Source of the DNA: Muricoccus harenae
GTDB taxonomy: Bacteria; Pseudomonadota; Alphaproteobacteria; Acetobacterales; Acetobacteraceae
NCBI RefSeq assembly: GCF_009848505.1
Contig: NZ_WWDL01000027.1
Location: forward strand, 25,627-89,626
DNA: 64,000 nucleotides
Direction: 5' to 3'
The notes under the pieces were generated by a model. The model was not told the origin of the DNA and ran no database searches. It worked only from the letters and a program-made list of their open reading frames with translations. Below, in pieces: positions 1 to 8,515 of this stretch (the stretch's first letter is position 1; the number at the start of each line of letters is the position of its first letter). Position numbers and translations under genes: made by a program.

Positions 1-52
1 TTGCTAGGCCCTAAGGTATTAGGAACAAGTGCCTACTTGCCGGCAAGTTTTG

Positions 53-1795
53 TCAGTTGGCCTGGGGGGCGGTGCGGGGCAGCCAAGTGATGAGATAGGC
101 GGTGCCGGGGCCGGGAAGGCGCTCGATGGTGGCGTCGATGCCGCGCAGCAGGCTGTCCACCACCGTCAGGCCGAGGCCGCGGCTGGGCTCCTTCGGCATG
201 CCGGCGCCATCATCGGCGATGCGCAGGGTGAAGCCGCCGGTGCCGGCGGGACGGAGCGTGACCTGGATGGTGCCCGGGCCGCGGCCGACGAAGGCGTATT
301 TCAGGGCGTTGGTCGCCAGCTCGTTCACCACCAGCGCGATCTTCACGGCGATGTCGGCCGGGACCTCCAGCGGGTCTAGGTCGGCGAGGACCTGGGTGGC
401 GTGGCCCTCGGTGAGGTCGCGGGCGGCGAGGGCGCGGCAGAAGCGGTCCAGCATCTTGTCGAGCGCGGCGAACTGGCCGGCGCCGTCATGCAGCAGCTCA
501 TAGGTCATGCCTATGGCGACCATGCGGTTCTGCGCAGTGCGCAATGCCTGGAGCGCGGCGTGGTCGGAGAGCTGGCGTTCCTGCAGGCGAAGGAAGGAGG
601 CGACGAGGGCGAGATGGTTCTTGATGCGGTGGTGGGCTTCCCGCAGCAGCATGTCGCGGAGCTGGATGGCCTCGTCGCGGGTGGTGCGGGTGGCGCCGAG
701 GCGGCGGATCAGCTCCATCACGTCGGAGGCAGCGTCGGTTTCGGCATCGGCGGCGAGAGAGACGCCCGGGGGCGCGTTTTCGGAGGATTCCAGGCGGCGC
801 GTGGCGGCTTCGAGTGGGGCGACGACGAAGCGCTGCACGGACCAGAACAGCGCGCCGAGACCGGCGAGGAGAATGAAGGCGAGGATCAGTGGCGGTAGCG
901 CCACTTTGAGCGGAGCACCAGCACGGATGGCGCGCTCGGGCAGGGCGACGACCACGGCGAGGTCGTCGGTGGCATACGCCTCGATCAGGAAGCGGCCGCC
1001 ATCCATGGCGGTGCCCGCGCCCACCGGGCGTTCCGCGCGGTAGGAGGTGCGCAGCGCGTCGGGGAGCGAGGGCAGCGGTTCCGGTGGGCCGACGAGGCTC
1101 GTGCTCGCACCCGCGGAATCCCGGAGCCAGACGCGCAGGCCCTCGAACTCCGGCAGGCTGCGGGTGGTGAGGTCGCGCAGGTCATGCACCGTGACCGTAG
1201 CCACGATGACACCTTCATGCCGGCCGTTGCGGCGCAGCGGGTGGCCGACGCCGATAACGGTGCCGAGGCCGAACTGGGACTGGTGCAAGGCGCCGGTGAC
1301 GGGGCGGCCGGTTAGCTCGGCGGTGCGGATCACGGTGCCGGCCGAGAGCACGCCCTCGGCGCCCGCGATGGTGGAGCAGGTGATGCGGTGCTCGGCATCG
1401 ATGGCGACGAGGTGGCGGACGACGGCGTCCATGGTGAGATGCGCGGCGTTCAGCATTGCCTGGCAGGTTTCGCGGCCTTGGGCGGACGGGTCGGTCGTTG
1501 CCAGGATGGAGACGCCCTGGCGGGCCTGGGCGAGCACGCTGCCGATGCGCTCGGCCATACGCCGGGTCTCGGCGACCGCGAGGTCTTCATTGCGGGCCGA
1601 GAGGGTGGAGGCCTGCCACCAGGTGAAGATGCCGGCGCCAAGCAGGATAATGAAGGAGACGCAGCCATAGACGAAAGCGAGGCGCTGGCTGAGCGTCCAG
1701 CCGCGCGCGCGGTGATGGGGCTGCGCGTCATCCGGGCCACCTGCCGGCGCGGCGGGCAGGAGCATTGCTGTCGGGGCCCCCTCCGGCATGGTCAT
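53..1795 (-). CDS. Membrane sensor histidine kinase, HisKA_2 family
   Basis: This 580-residue two-component sensor kinase has one membrane segment at about 41-60, a periplasmic cache-like sensor region to about 295, and a second segment at about 300-320. A cytoplasmic HisKA_2 dimerisation/phosphoacceptor domain follows, with the REAHHRIKN motif (His388 the likely acceptor). The HATPase shows an N box NELATNALKY at 491-500, DDGAGMP at 528-534 and GLGLTVV at 540-546. I chose the ATG at 1795 because GGTGGGAAG lies just upstream. The frame stays open a further 340 codons, but that part is Pro/Arg-rich and antisense to the pseudouridine synthase. No response regulator is adjacent, so the partner is unknown; kinases of this family often feed general-stress or photosensory pathways. 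Confidence 0.88.
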   Translation of the reverse strand: MTMPEGAPTAMLLPAAPAGGPDDAQPHHRARGWTLSQRLAFVYGCVSFIILLGAGIFTWWQASTLSARNEDLAVAETRRMAERIGSVLAQARQGVSILATTDPSAQGRETCQAMLNAAHLTMDAVVRHLVAIDAEHRITCSTIAGAEGVLSAGTVIRTAELTGRPVTGALHQSQFGLGTVIGVGHPLRRNGRHEGVIVATVTVHDLRDLTTRSLPEFEGLRVWLRDSAGASTSLVGPPEPLPSLPDALRTSYRAERPVGAGTAMDGGRFLIEAYATDDLAVVVALPERAIRAGAPLKVALPPLILAFILLAGLGALFWSVQRFVVAPLEAATRRLESSENAPPGVSLAADAETDAASDVMELIRRLGATRTTRDEAIQLRDMLLREAHHRIKNHLALVASFLRLQERQLSDHAALQALRTAQNRMVAIGMTYELLHDGAGQFAALDKMLDRFCRALAARDLTEGHATQVLADLDPLEVPADIAVKIALVVNELATNALKYAFVGRGPGTIQVTLRPAGTGGFTLRIADDGAGMPKEPSRGLGLTVVDSLLRGIDATIERLPGPGTAYLITWLPRTAPQAN

Positions 1796-1889
1796 TCGCT
1801 TCCCACCGTTCGGTTTTGGCAGGGCGGGGCGGGGGGCGTCAAACCGACGTGACGGTGTGGTCGGGATGGAGCGTTTCGTCTGATCGCGA

Positions 1890-2693
1890 TCATGCCGCGG
1901 GTCGGCCCGGGTGGGGCGGGGCGGTATCGGCGCCGCAGCGGGCGAATGCGGGGGCCATGGCCGCGGGAATGGGCGCGGTGGCCTCCAGCGGCGGATCGAG
2001 GGGCAGGCGGATGGCGCGGGCGAGGAGGTGCATGGGCCCCGGCGCGGCAATCTGCGGACCATAGAGCGGATCGCCCAGGATGGGGCAACCGAGCAGGGCG
2101 CAGTGGACGCGGAGCTGGTGCGTGCGGCCGGTGGTGGGGCGGAGCTCCAGCCAGGCGGTGTCTTCCGACCGACCGAGCACGCGCCAGGCGGTGCGTGCGG
2201 GCTGGCCCTCTGGATGGGCCTCGATGCGCCAGCCGGATTCGCGGGTGCTGGTCTTGCGGAGGGGGGCGTCGGTGGTGCCGGCGTCTTGCCCGGGCTGGCC
2301 GGTGACGATGGCCCAATAGGTCTTTTCCGCGCGGCGTTCGGCGAAAAGTGCGTTGAGGGCGGCGAGGGCTGGCTTGGTGCGGCCGAGGACGAGGCAGCCG
2401 GCCGTGTCCTGGTCCAGCCGGTGGGCGGGCTGGGGCAGGTGGCGCTTGCCAAGCTGCAGGAGGGGCAGCCAATCGGCGAGGCTGGCGTTGGCCGGTAGGG
2501 TCCCCTGGGCGTTGCCGACCGGGGTGCTTCCGATCGGGGCGCTGCGGTGCGGAGTGCCCGATCGCGCGGTGGTGGATCTGGGGCGGCCGGGGTCGATCGG
2601 GAGGCCGGCGGGCTTGTCGATGACCATGGCCTCCGGTCGGATGAGCAGGATTCGCGCGGCCAGCCAGCCGGGCAGGGAAGAGGGGTCGCGCAT
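1890..2693 (-). CDS. RluA-family pseudouridine synthase
   Basis: This 267-residue protein should isomerise uridine to pseudouridine in rRNA or tRNA. It carries the RluA signature HRLDQDTAGC at 91-100, where Asp94 is the expected catalytic residue, an early MVIDKPAGLP strand typical of the family, and GRTHQLRVH near the C-terminus. There is no N-terminal S4 RNA-binding domain, which fits the short RluA/TruC-like group. The ATG at 2693 is part of a CATG tetranucleotide that also provides the ATG of the divergent PfkB gene. The frame is open to 2822 but the extra residues are low complexity. The substrate position cannot be told from sequence. Confidence 0.88.
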   Translation of the reverse strand: MRDPSSLPGWLAARILLIRPEAMVIDKPAGLPIDPGRPRSTTARSGTPHRSAPIGSTPVGNAQGTLPANASLADWLPLLQLGKRHLPQPAHRLDQDTAGCLVLGRTKPALAALNALFAERRAEKTYWAIVTGQPGQDAGTTDAPLRKTSTRESGWRIEAHPEGQPARTAWRVLGRSEDTAWLELRPTTGRTHQLRVHCALLGCPILGDPLYGPQIAAPGPMHLLARAIRLPLDPPLEATAPIPAAMAPAFARCGADTAPPHPGRPAA

Positions 2694-3672
2694 GGGGGCG
2701 AATGGGTCCGGCCGAGAGGTTGGGAAGGTGGGGGTTGGCAGGAAGGCGGTGGTGGTCTGCGTCGGGCAGGTGGTGACCGACCATACCTTCCGCGTGGACG
2801 AGGTGGAGCTACCACCTTCCAAAACGACGGCGCGGGGCTATGCGCGGAGCGTGGGTGGCATGGCCGCCAATGCAGCGATCGCGGTGGTGCGGCTGGGCGG
2901 GGAGGCGGTGTTCTGGGGCCGTGTGGGCCGGGACGAGGCGGGGGAGGAGCTGCGGCAGGCGCTGGAGGAGGAGGGCGTCGATGCCGGCGGGATGGTCATG
3001 GCGGAGGGGGCGCGGACGCCGCTTTCGGCCGTGATCGTGGACAAGATGGGAGAACGGAGCATCGTGACCTATCGGGGGGAGAAGCTGCCCTCCGATGCTT
3101 CGGGCCTGCCGCTGGATCGCCTTGCGGAGGCTGGGGCGCTGTTGTGCGACCCGCGTTGGCCGGAGGCCGCAGAGGCGGCCTTCCGGATGGCGCGGGCGCG
3201 CGGGCTGCCGAGCGCCATGGATGCGGAGAAGACCGAGGAGCGGGTGCTGCGGCAGCTCGTGCCGCTGGCCGACCATGTGATCTTCGCCACCAGCGGACTG
3301 ACGATCTTCGCGCCCGGGGTTCCGCCCGAGGAGGGGCTGGCGCGGGCGCTGAAGGCGGGGCCGCTGCAGCTGGCGGCGGTGACGCAGGGAGAGAAGGGCA
3401 CGCTCTGGCTGGCGCCGGGGATGGAGCGGATGGCGGTGCGGCCGGCCTTTCCCGTCGAGGCGACCAACACCACCGGGGCCGGGGACGTATTCCACGGGGC
3501 CTATGCGCTGGCCCTGGCAGAGGGGCAGCCGGTGGAGCAGGCGCTGCGCTTCGCCTCGGCGGCAGGGGCGCTGCGGGCGCGCGACGGGCGGACGCCCGAC
3601 CGGGCGGTGCTGGAGGCGTTGCTGGCGGGCGGGACGGACGTGCCGCCGGTGCGGCGCAAGCGAAAGGACTAA
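2692..3672 (+). CDS. PfkB-family carbohydrate kinase
   Basis: This ribokinase-fold sugar kinase (326 residues from the ATG at 2692) has the N-terminal substrate-side motif GGMAANAAIAVVRLGG and the C-terminal catalytic signature TNTTGAGDVFHG, whose Asp in GAGD is the general base. The sugar substrate cannot be assigned. The ATG at 2692 has an AGAGGGG ribosome site, but GTG at 2728 has GAGAGG at good spacing and would put the conserved first strand (VVVCVGQVVTD) closer to the N-terminus, so the start is uncertain. It is divergent from the pseudouridine synthase, with overlapping start codons at the ATG choice. Confidence 0.87.
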   Translation: MGANGSGREVGKVGVGRKAVVVCVGQVVTDHTFRVDEVELPPSKTTARGYARSVGGMAANAAIAVVRLGGEAVFWGRVGRDEAGEELRQALEEEGVDAGGMVMAEGARTPLSAVIVDKMGERSIVTYRGEKLPSDASGLPLDRLAEAGALLCDPRWPEAAEAAFRMARARGLPSAMDAEKTEERVLRQLVPLADHVIFATSGLTIFAPGVPPEEGLARALKAGPLQLAAVTQGEKGTLWLAPGMERMAVRPAFPVEATNTTGAGDVFHGAYALALAEGQPVEQALRFASAAGALRARDGRTPDRAVLEALLAGGTDVPPVRRKRKD

Positions 3673-3864
3673 AGGGCTGATCGGGATCAGGCCGGCCGGT
3701 TCAGGATCAAAGTAGCTCTGAACTATTCTGACATTGCCGCGCATCTTGCGCGCGCCTGTTCTGCCGGCACGTCGCGGATGGCGGGCATCCTTGCGCCTGC
3801 CCCAAGCACCGCGTGAGGGCGGCGCCGGGGCCGGTCGCGGCCCGGGTGCTCTACCGAGCGTGCT

Positions 3865-4662
3865 TCAGCGGGGCGTGCGGGCGGTCTCCCCACGCACGGC
3901 CAGTTCCGGCATGACGCCGTGGCCGTCCCAGCGGCGGATGCGCTCCAGCTCCAGCGCGTTGCCATGCTCCGTCGTCAGCGCCGGGGATGCCGCGAGGGCT
4001 GCGGCGCGGGCGCGGCCCATTTCTCGCTCGGCGACAACGGCGCGGTAGCTTTCGCCGGGATCGATGCGGGTGAGGGAGAACTGGGCGACGTCGACACGCA
4101 GCAACTCGCGGGCGCGCGTGCGCAGGTCCTCGGTGAGGGCGTTGGCGATGGTGGTGTTGTCGCGGATGATCTCGTCCATGCCGTGACGGCCCATCACCGC
4201 CTGGACGGAGGCGGCCATCAGCGGGTTCAGCATGTCGGTCTTCGCGTCATGCTTCCAGCGGATATGGGCGAAGCGCCAGCGCAGGTCTTCCTCGTCGCCC
4301 TCGCGCCAGAAGGCGGTGCCGTAGACGGTGAGCGGATGGCCTTCGGCACTGACCGCGGGCATGCCGCGATCGGGGGCGGAGCGGTCCACCGCGACCAGGG
4401 CCATGTCATAGGCGGCGCGGGTGTGGGTCCAGGGATTGAGGAAGCCGATCTGGCCGGGGCGGTAGACCGCCGTGACTTCGCCCCCGCGGCTGACCACGAC
4501 CATCTGGGCGTTGCCGGGACGGATGATGAGCACGCGGTCGATCAGGATCGCGACGGCGAGGAAGGCGATCAGCCCGAGGACGAGCATCGCCGCGCGTGGG
4601 CGGCGCGCCTCCGCCCGGGCGCGGGCCGGGGTGGAGGCGGGAAGGTCGTCATCCCTTGGCAT
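3865..4662 (-). CDS. SPFH/Band 7 domain membrane protein
   Basis: This 265-residue protein has a short basic N-terminus, one membrane helix at about 26-45, then a SPFH (prohibitin/HflC-like) domain. The tail is short and contains the helical EREMGRARAAALAA segment usual after SPFH domains. It is shorter than HflC or stomatin, and no HflK-type partner or protease gene is adjacent. The likely role is a membrane scaffold or modulator of a membrane complex. The start at 4662 is supported by GAGGTG upstream. It is convergent with the PfkB kinase gene. Confidence 0.75.
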   Translation of the reverse strand: MPRDDDLPASTPARARAEARRPRAAMLVLGLIAFLAVAILIDRVLIIRPGNAQMVVVSRGGEVTAVYRPGQIGFLNPWTHTRAAYDMALVAVDRSAPDRGMPAVSAEGHPLTVYGTAFWREGDEEDLRWRFAHIRWKHDAKTDMLNPLMAASVQAVMGRHGMDEIIRDNTTIANALTEDLRTRARELLRVDVAQFSLTRIDPGESYRAVVAEREMGRARAAALAASPALTTEHGNALELERIRRWDGHGVMPELAVRGETARTPR

Positions 4663-4752
4663 CGCTGTCCGGCACCTCGCGCCCCGTTCCTGTCTTCAAC
4701 ACAGGTTAAACGGGGTTCGGGGCGGCGGGTTCCGTCCGCAGCCCCGGGCGGG

Positions 4753-5613
4753 TCAGGCGCGAGGGATGATGCGGGCGGTTTCGGCGAAGTCGAAGTAGAG
4801 GCGGCGCGCCTCTGCGGCGATGGGGCCGGGCTGCATGTCATGGTCGCCGTAGCGGATGCAGGGCTGCACCTTGGCGTAGTTGCCCGTGGAAAAGATCTCG
4901 TCGGCAGTCTCGAGCATGCCGGTGGTGACGGTGCATTCGCGGACCTCGCGCCCGGCGCCGCGCAACAGGCTGATGATGCGGGCGCGGGTGATGCCGGCGA
5001 GGAAGGTGCCGTTGGCTGCCGGCGTCATCACCACGCCGTCCTTCACCATCATCAGGTTGGCGCTGCCGAATTCGGCGACATTGCCCTCGGGGTCCAGCAC
5101 CACGGACAGGTCGAAGCCGCGTTCCTGTGCCCAGCCTGTCGCGCGGGCGGAGTTGGGGTAGAGGGCGCTGGCCTTGGCGTCGGTGGGAGCCTGGTCGGGC
5201 GCCGGGCGGCGGAATGGCGCCGCGATGGCGGAGAAGCCGGTGGGCGGGGGCAGGGGAGCGTCGTAGATCGCCAGGATGAATTCGGTGCTGGCGGGGTCGG
5301 GCTGTGCGGCGCCGAGGCCCTTCCGGACGAAGAACATGGGGCGGATGTAGAGCTCCGCGTCAGCTGGCATCCGGCGGACGCCCTCCTTGCAGAGTTCCTC
5401 GATCTGCTCGGGCGTCATGGTGGGCTGCATGCGCATGTTGCGGGCGGAGCGGACGGCGCGCTGGCAGTGCAGGTCGAGGTCGGGGACGGTGCCGCGGATG
5501 GCGCGGGCGCCGTCGAAGATGACCGAGCCAAGCCAGAAGGCGTGGTCCATCGGGCCGAGGATCTTGGGTTCCTCGGTGGACCAGGCGCCGAGATGCCAGA
5601 AGATGCCGGCCAT
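4753..5613 (-). CDS. Class IV aminotransferase (branched-chain aminotransferase-like)
   Basis: This 286-residue fold-type IV PLP enzyme is of the IlvE family. The probable PLP lysine is in TDAKASALYPN, followed by DPEGNVAEFGSANL and the phosphate-binding STGNYAKV segment. The expected reaction is transfer of the amino group between glutamate and branched-chain or related 2-oxo acids. Family relatives also include D-amino-acid aminotransferases and aminodeoxychorismate lyase, but the length and GNYAKV favour a branched-chain type. GGGGGAAG precedes the ATG. It lies between the SPFH and LOG-family genes on the same strand. Confidence 0.82.
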   Translation of the reverse strand: MAGIFWHLGAWSTEEPKILGPMDHAFWLGSVIFDGARAIRGTVPDLDLHCQRAVRSARNMRMQPTMTPEQIEELCKEGVRRMPADAELYIRPMFFVRKGLGAAQPDPASTEFILAIYDAPLPPPTGFSAIAAPFRRPAPDQAPTDAKASALYPNSARATGWAQERGFDLSVVLDPEGNVAEFGSANLMMVKDGVVMTPAANGTFLAGITRARIISLLRGAGREVRECTVTTGMLETADEIFSTGNYAKVQPCIRYGDHDMQPGPIAAEARRLYFDFAETARIIPRA

Positions 5614-5705
5614 TCTTGTACTTCCCCCTGAAAACAGTGGCGGAACCTGCCATGCCGGGGATGAGCGGGGAAGGGCTGCCGGCTTAGCGCAGTGGCGCCA
5701 CGGGC

Positions 5706-6506
5706 TCAGATGTCCTTCGGCTTGGGCTCGGGCGGGGTGGAGACCTGGGGCAGACCCTGTTCCACCAGGCTGGCCCAGGCGGTCTCCGCATCATCGGCGA
5801 AGCGGAACAGGGCGAGGTCGCGCGGGGCGATCATCCCGGCCTCGAGCAGGGCGTCCAGGTTGATGACCGAGCGCCAGTAGGACTCGTCCACCAGGACGAT
5901 GGGGACCTCCGGAGCCTTTTCCGTCTGTCGCAGGGTCAGAATCTCGAACAGCTCGTCCAGCGTGCCGAAGCCGCCGGGGAAGACCACGAGCGCGTTGGCG
6001 CGCATCGCCAGGTGCATCTTGCGCATGGCGAAGTAGTGGAAGCGGAAGGTCAGCTCCGGCGTGGAATAGGCGTTCGGCCCCTGCTCATGCGGGAGCAGGA
6101 TGTTGAAGCCGATGGAGGGGGCGCCGGCATCATGCGCGCCGCGATTGGCGGCCTCCATGATGCCGGGGCCGCCGCCGGTGGCGATCACGTTGTCGCGGAT
6201 GCCCTCGCCATCCTCGAAGGCGCCGCCGCGTTGCGAGGCGATGCGGCCGAAGGCGCGGGCCTCGGCATACCAGAAGGACTGACGGCCGGGGCCGTCCTCG
6301 CGCACGCGGGCGCTGCCGAAGACGACGATGGTGGAGCGGACCTGCCAGGCGCGCAGGGCCTCGTCCGCCTTGGCGAATTCCAGCAGGAAGCGGACGCCGC
6401 GCATGGATGGGCCCATTAGGAAGTCGGTATCGCGCACCGGTAGCCGGTAGGAGGGGGAGGCGAGCTGGGCGGCGTTCGGCCTGGCCGGGGGAGGGCTGTC
6501 GGTCAT
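5706..6506 (-). CDS. LOG-family (TIGR00730) protein, putative cytokinin riboside 5'-monophosphate phosphoribohydrolase
   Basis: This 266-residue Rossmann-fold protein has the LOG family signatures GGGPGIMEAANRGA and PGGFGTLDELFE, which form the nucleotide-binding and catalytic site. Family members release a free base from nucleoside monophosphates; bacterial homologues outside plant associates often act on AMP-like substrates. The family domain starts well inside, after about 70 residues that place it in the longer LOG group. A GGAG motif sits six bases before the ATG. It is divergent from the methyltransferase gene at 6597. Confidence 0.85.
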   Translation of the reverse strand: MTDSPPPARPNAAQLASPSYRLPVRDTDFLMGPSMRGVRFLLEFAKADEALRAWQVRSTIVVFGSARVREDGPGRQSFWYAEARAFGRIASQRGGAFEDGEGIRDNVIATGGGPGIMEAANRGAHDAGAPSIGFNILLPHEQGPNAYSTPELTFRFHYFAMRKMHLAMRANALVVFPGGFGTLDELFEILTLRQTEKAPEVPIVLVDESYWRSVINLDALLEAGMIAPRDLALFRFADDAETAWASLVEQGLPQVSTPPEPKPKDI

Positions 6507-6596
6507 GGGGTCTCCGGTGCGAATGCGGCTGTGCTGGGCTGGTGCCGGGCTCCAGGGGCGGGACTGCTTTCACGCGGGAGGGCGGCCGGAGTTTCC

Positions 6597-7412
6597 ATGG
6601 TTGACCGGCGGCGGGCGGCGGTGTGGATGCGGCGGATGGACAGATCGCCCCCTCCCCAGGCCCCGCGGCCGCCCCGGCCGCCGGAGCCGGACCGGATCTG
6701 TGGCGTGGCCGCCGTTTCGGCCGTCTTCGCGCGGCGGCCAAGGGACGTGCTGCGATTGTTTCACCTGCCTTCGCGGCGGCGGGAGGCCAATCCTTTCTGC
6801 GCGGTGATGGCGGAGCAGCGTAAGCCCTACCGGGAAGTGGGGGAGGATGAGCTGGCGCGGGTGGCGGGCACCGTTCACCACGGCGGGATCGTGGCGGTGA
6901 CGGCGCGGAGGCGGGTGCCGCAGCTTGTGTTGCCGCTGGCGCCCGCGCTGCGGGCTGCGCCGGTGCTGCCGGTGCTGGATGGGGTTTCCAACCCGCATAA
7001 TCTGGGGGCGATCGCGCGTTCGGCGGCCTTTTTCGGCTGCATCGGGATGGTGGTGTCCGGGGATCCGCGGCAGGCGGGGCTTTCGGATGCGGCCTGGCGG
7101 ACGAGCGAGGGCGGGCTGGAGGTGCTGAGCTTCTGGTCCGTGCCGGATGTCGCCTCGGCGCTGCCGCAGCTGGGGGTGATGACGGTGGCGGCGGTGGCTT
7201 CGGGCGGGGTGGCGCCGGAGGCGATCCTGGGAAAGCTGGGGCCGCGCGATTGCGTGGCGCTGGTGCTGGGGAACGAGGAGCGCGGGGTGGCGGAGCGCAC
7301 GGCAGCGGCCTGCGATGCGCGGGTGACGCTGCCGGGATCGGGGCGGGTGGAGAGCCTGAATGTCTCGGTGGCGGCGGCGGTGCTGATCCACGCGCTTTCG
7401 GTGCAGCGCTAG
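6597..7412 (+). CDS. TrmH/SpoU-family RNA 2'-O-methyltransferase
   Basis: This 271-residue SPOUT methyltransferase should transfer methyl from S-adenosylmethionine to a ribose 2'-OH in tRNA or rRNA. The three SpoU motifs are visible: NPHNLGAIARSA, VALVLGNEERGV and SLNVSVAAAVLIH. A short substrate-binding domain precedes them. The first 35 residues are basic and Pro-rich. The ATG at 6597 follows a GGAG; in-frame ATGs at 6627 and 6636 are possible alternatives. The target nucleotide cannot be read from sequence (RlmB- and TrmH-like enzymes share these motifs). Confidence 0.87.
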   Translation: MVDRRRAAVWMRRMDRSPPPQAPRPPRPPEPDRICGVAAVSAVFARRPRDVLRLFHLPSRRREANPFCAVMAEQRKPYREVGEDELARVAGTVHHGGIVAVTARRRVPQLVLPLAPALRAAPVLPVLDGVSNPHNLGAIARSAAFFGCIGMVVSGDPRQAGLSDAAWRTSEGGLEVLSFWSVPDVASALPQLGVMTVAAVASGGVAPEAILGKLGPRDCVALVLGNEERGVAERTAAACDARVTLPGSGRVESLNVSVAAAVLIHALSVQR

Positions 7413-7448
7413 GGGGCTGGCCTCAGGGCGGGGGTCAGTCGGCGGGGA

Positions 7449-7676
7449 TCAGTCCTTGCGGCGCTTTTCGTCCGCGGCGGACCCGGTGGGATGGCCCTCG
7501 GCGGCCAAGGCGGCGAGGCGGAGGGCAAGGGCTGCGCGGATTGCCCTGCGATAACCGGGGATGCGCTTCCAGGCCTTCTTCTCCGGTTTCGTCATGCCGC
7601 AGCCGAGGCACCAGGCGGTGTCGTCGTCATAGCGGCAGATCTTGATGCAGGGGCGCTCGTCCAGGGACGGGGTCAG
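7449..7676 (-). CDS. DUF1289 protein, apparent CTG start
   Basis: This 75-residue protein has the DUF1289 Cys pattern: RPCIKICRYDDD then AWCLGCGMTKPEKKAW, four cysteines that probably bind a metal. No ATG, GTG or TTG occurs in frame between the upstream in-frame stop and the first cysteine; the only ATG is after the last cysteine. A CTG at 7676-7674 overlaps the TGA of the DUF1003 gene as CTGA, and GGGAG lies eight bases before it, so I take CTG as the start with translational coupling. DUF1289 proteins are small and of unproven function. A sequencing indel is the alternative explanation, but both reading frames are intact up to the junction. Confidence 0.75.
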   Translation of the reverse strand: MTPSLDERPCIKICRYDDDTAWCLGCGMTKPEKKAWKRIPGYRRAIRAALALRLAALAAEGHPTGSAADEKRRKD

Positions 7677-8239
7677 GTCGATTGCTCCCGCTTGCCCTGG
7701 CGTGCCTCGATCTCATCCAGCACGGCTTCCGGGGCGATGTCCTTCTTCGCTTCCTGGATATCGGGATTGGCATCGGCCTTGATGTCCAGGCGCGCGGCGA
7801 TGGCGGAGACGAGCTCGGTCAGGGTGGTCAACTCGTGCTCGGCCAGAAGGCTGATCTGCAGGTCGAGATCGGCGCGCTTGTCGGCGGCGGCGGCCATGCG
7901 GTTCTGGCTGATGAGGACGAAGGTGGAAAGGAAGATGGCCTCCACCGAGGCAACCATGGCCAGGACCACGAAGGAGGGATCAAAGCGCGGCACGCCGGGA
8001 ATGACTCCGAGATTGACCAGGATCCAGGCGCCGTAGAGGGCCAGGTGCAGATAGACGAAGCGCATGCTGCCGGTGAAGGAGGTGATGGCCTCGGCGATCT
8101 TCTCCTCCCGCGTGGCGCTGGCGGCTTCCTGGCGGCGGCGATCCTCCAGCGCCTGGATGTTGCGCTTCAGGGAGTGGCTGAGGCTGTCCGGCCTGGGTGG
8201 AGCGACAGTAGGGGGCGAATCGGGCATGGGCTGGCTCAT
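7673..8239 (-). CDS. DUF1003 membrane protein
   Basis: This 188-residue protein has two predicted membrane helices (about 62-80 and 90-112) flanked by charged segments. The MRFVYLHLALYGAWILVNLG and FVVLAMVASVEAIFLSTFVL stretches are typical of DUF1003. The C-terminal half is acidic and helical (AEHELTTLTELVSAIAARLDI). Family function is unknown; members are inner-membrane proteins. The stop TGA overlaps the CTG start of the DUF1289 gene. An alternative start is the second ATG at 8227. Confidence 0.85.
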   Translation of the reverse strand: MSQPMPDSPPTVAPPRPDSLSHSLKRNIQALEDRRRQEAASATREEKIAEAITSFTGSMRFVYLHLALYGAWILVNLGVIPGVPRFDPSFVVLAMVASVEAIFLSTFVLISQNRMAAAADKRADLDLQISLLAEHELTTLTELVSAIAARLDIKADANPDIQEAKKDIAPEAVLDEIEARQGKREQST

Positions 8240-8441
8240 CCTCGGCCGCCGGGGAGGCTGCCTGAGGGCGGGCCGGCGGGCTGCCGATGGGTAAGGCGCG
8301 GGCGGGCGGCGGGTTGCCGGGCCCTGGCGGCGGGCGGCGCCGCCGGACGTGACCGCGCAAGGGCGCCTCGGAGGCCGCGGAGGTATTTCGGGGCCGTGCC
8401 GCTTCGGTTAGGTCTTGCGCATGTTGCGTATTGGCCGGCGA

Positions 8442-8469
8442 AACCTTCGTGCAGCCGGTGGTGAAGGTT
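8442..8469. promoter_or_regulatory. Inverted repeat upstream of the KaiC-like gene
   Basis: AACCTTC (8442-8448) and GAAGGTT (8463-8469) are perfect 7-bp arms with a 14-bp spacer, 47 bp before the KaiC-like ATG. This could be an operator or a leader hairpin. Nothing else was recognised in the 276-bp gap from 8240 to 8515. Confidence 0.25.
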
Positions 8470-8515
8470 CCACGTTGACCGGGGGTGCGCCTGTTAGAAG
8501 CACCAGGGAGAATGC

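Noticed and set aside
35..48. ACTTGCCGGCAAGT palindrome followed by TTTTG as a terminator
   Set aside because: There is no loop, and the T-run is on the wrong side for the minus-strand kinase gene that ends at 53.
1796..2815. 340-codon N-terminal extension of the sensor kinase frame
   Set aside because: Pro/Arg/Ser-rich with no domain and antisense to the RluA-type gene; a good ribosome site starts the kinase at 1795.
3865..4662. HflC of an HflKC-FtsH complex
   Set aside because: Shorter than HflC and without an HflK partner gene.
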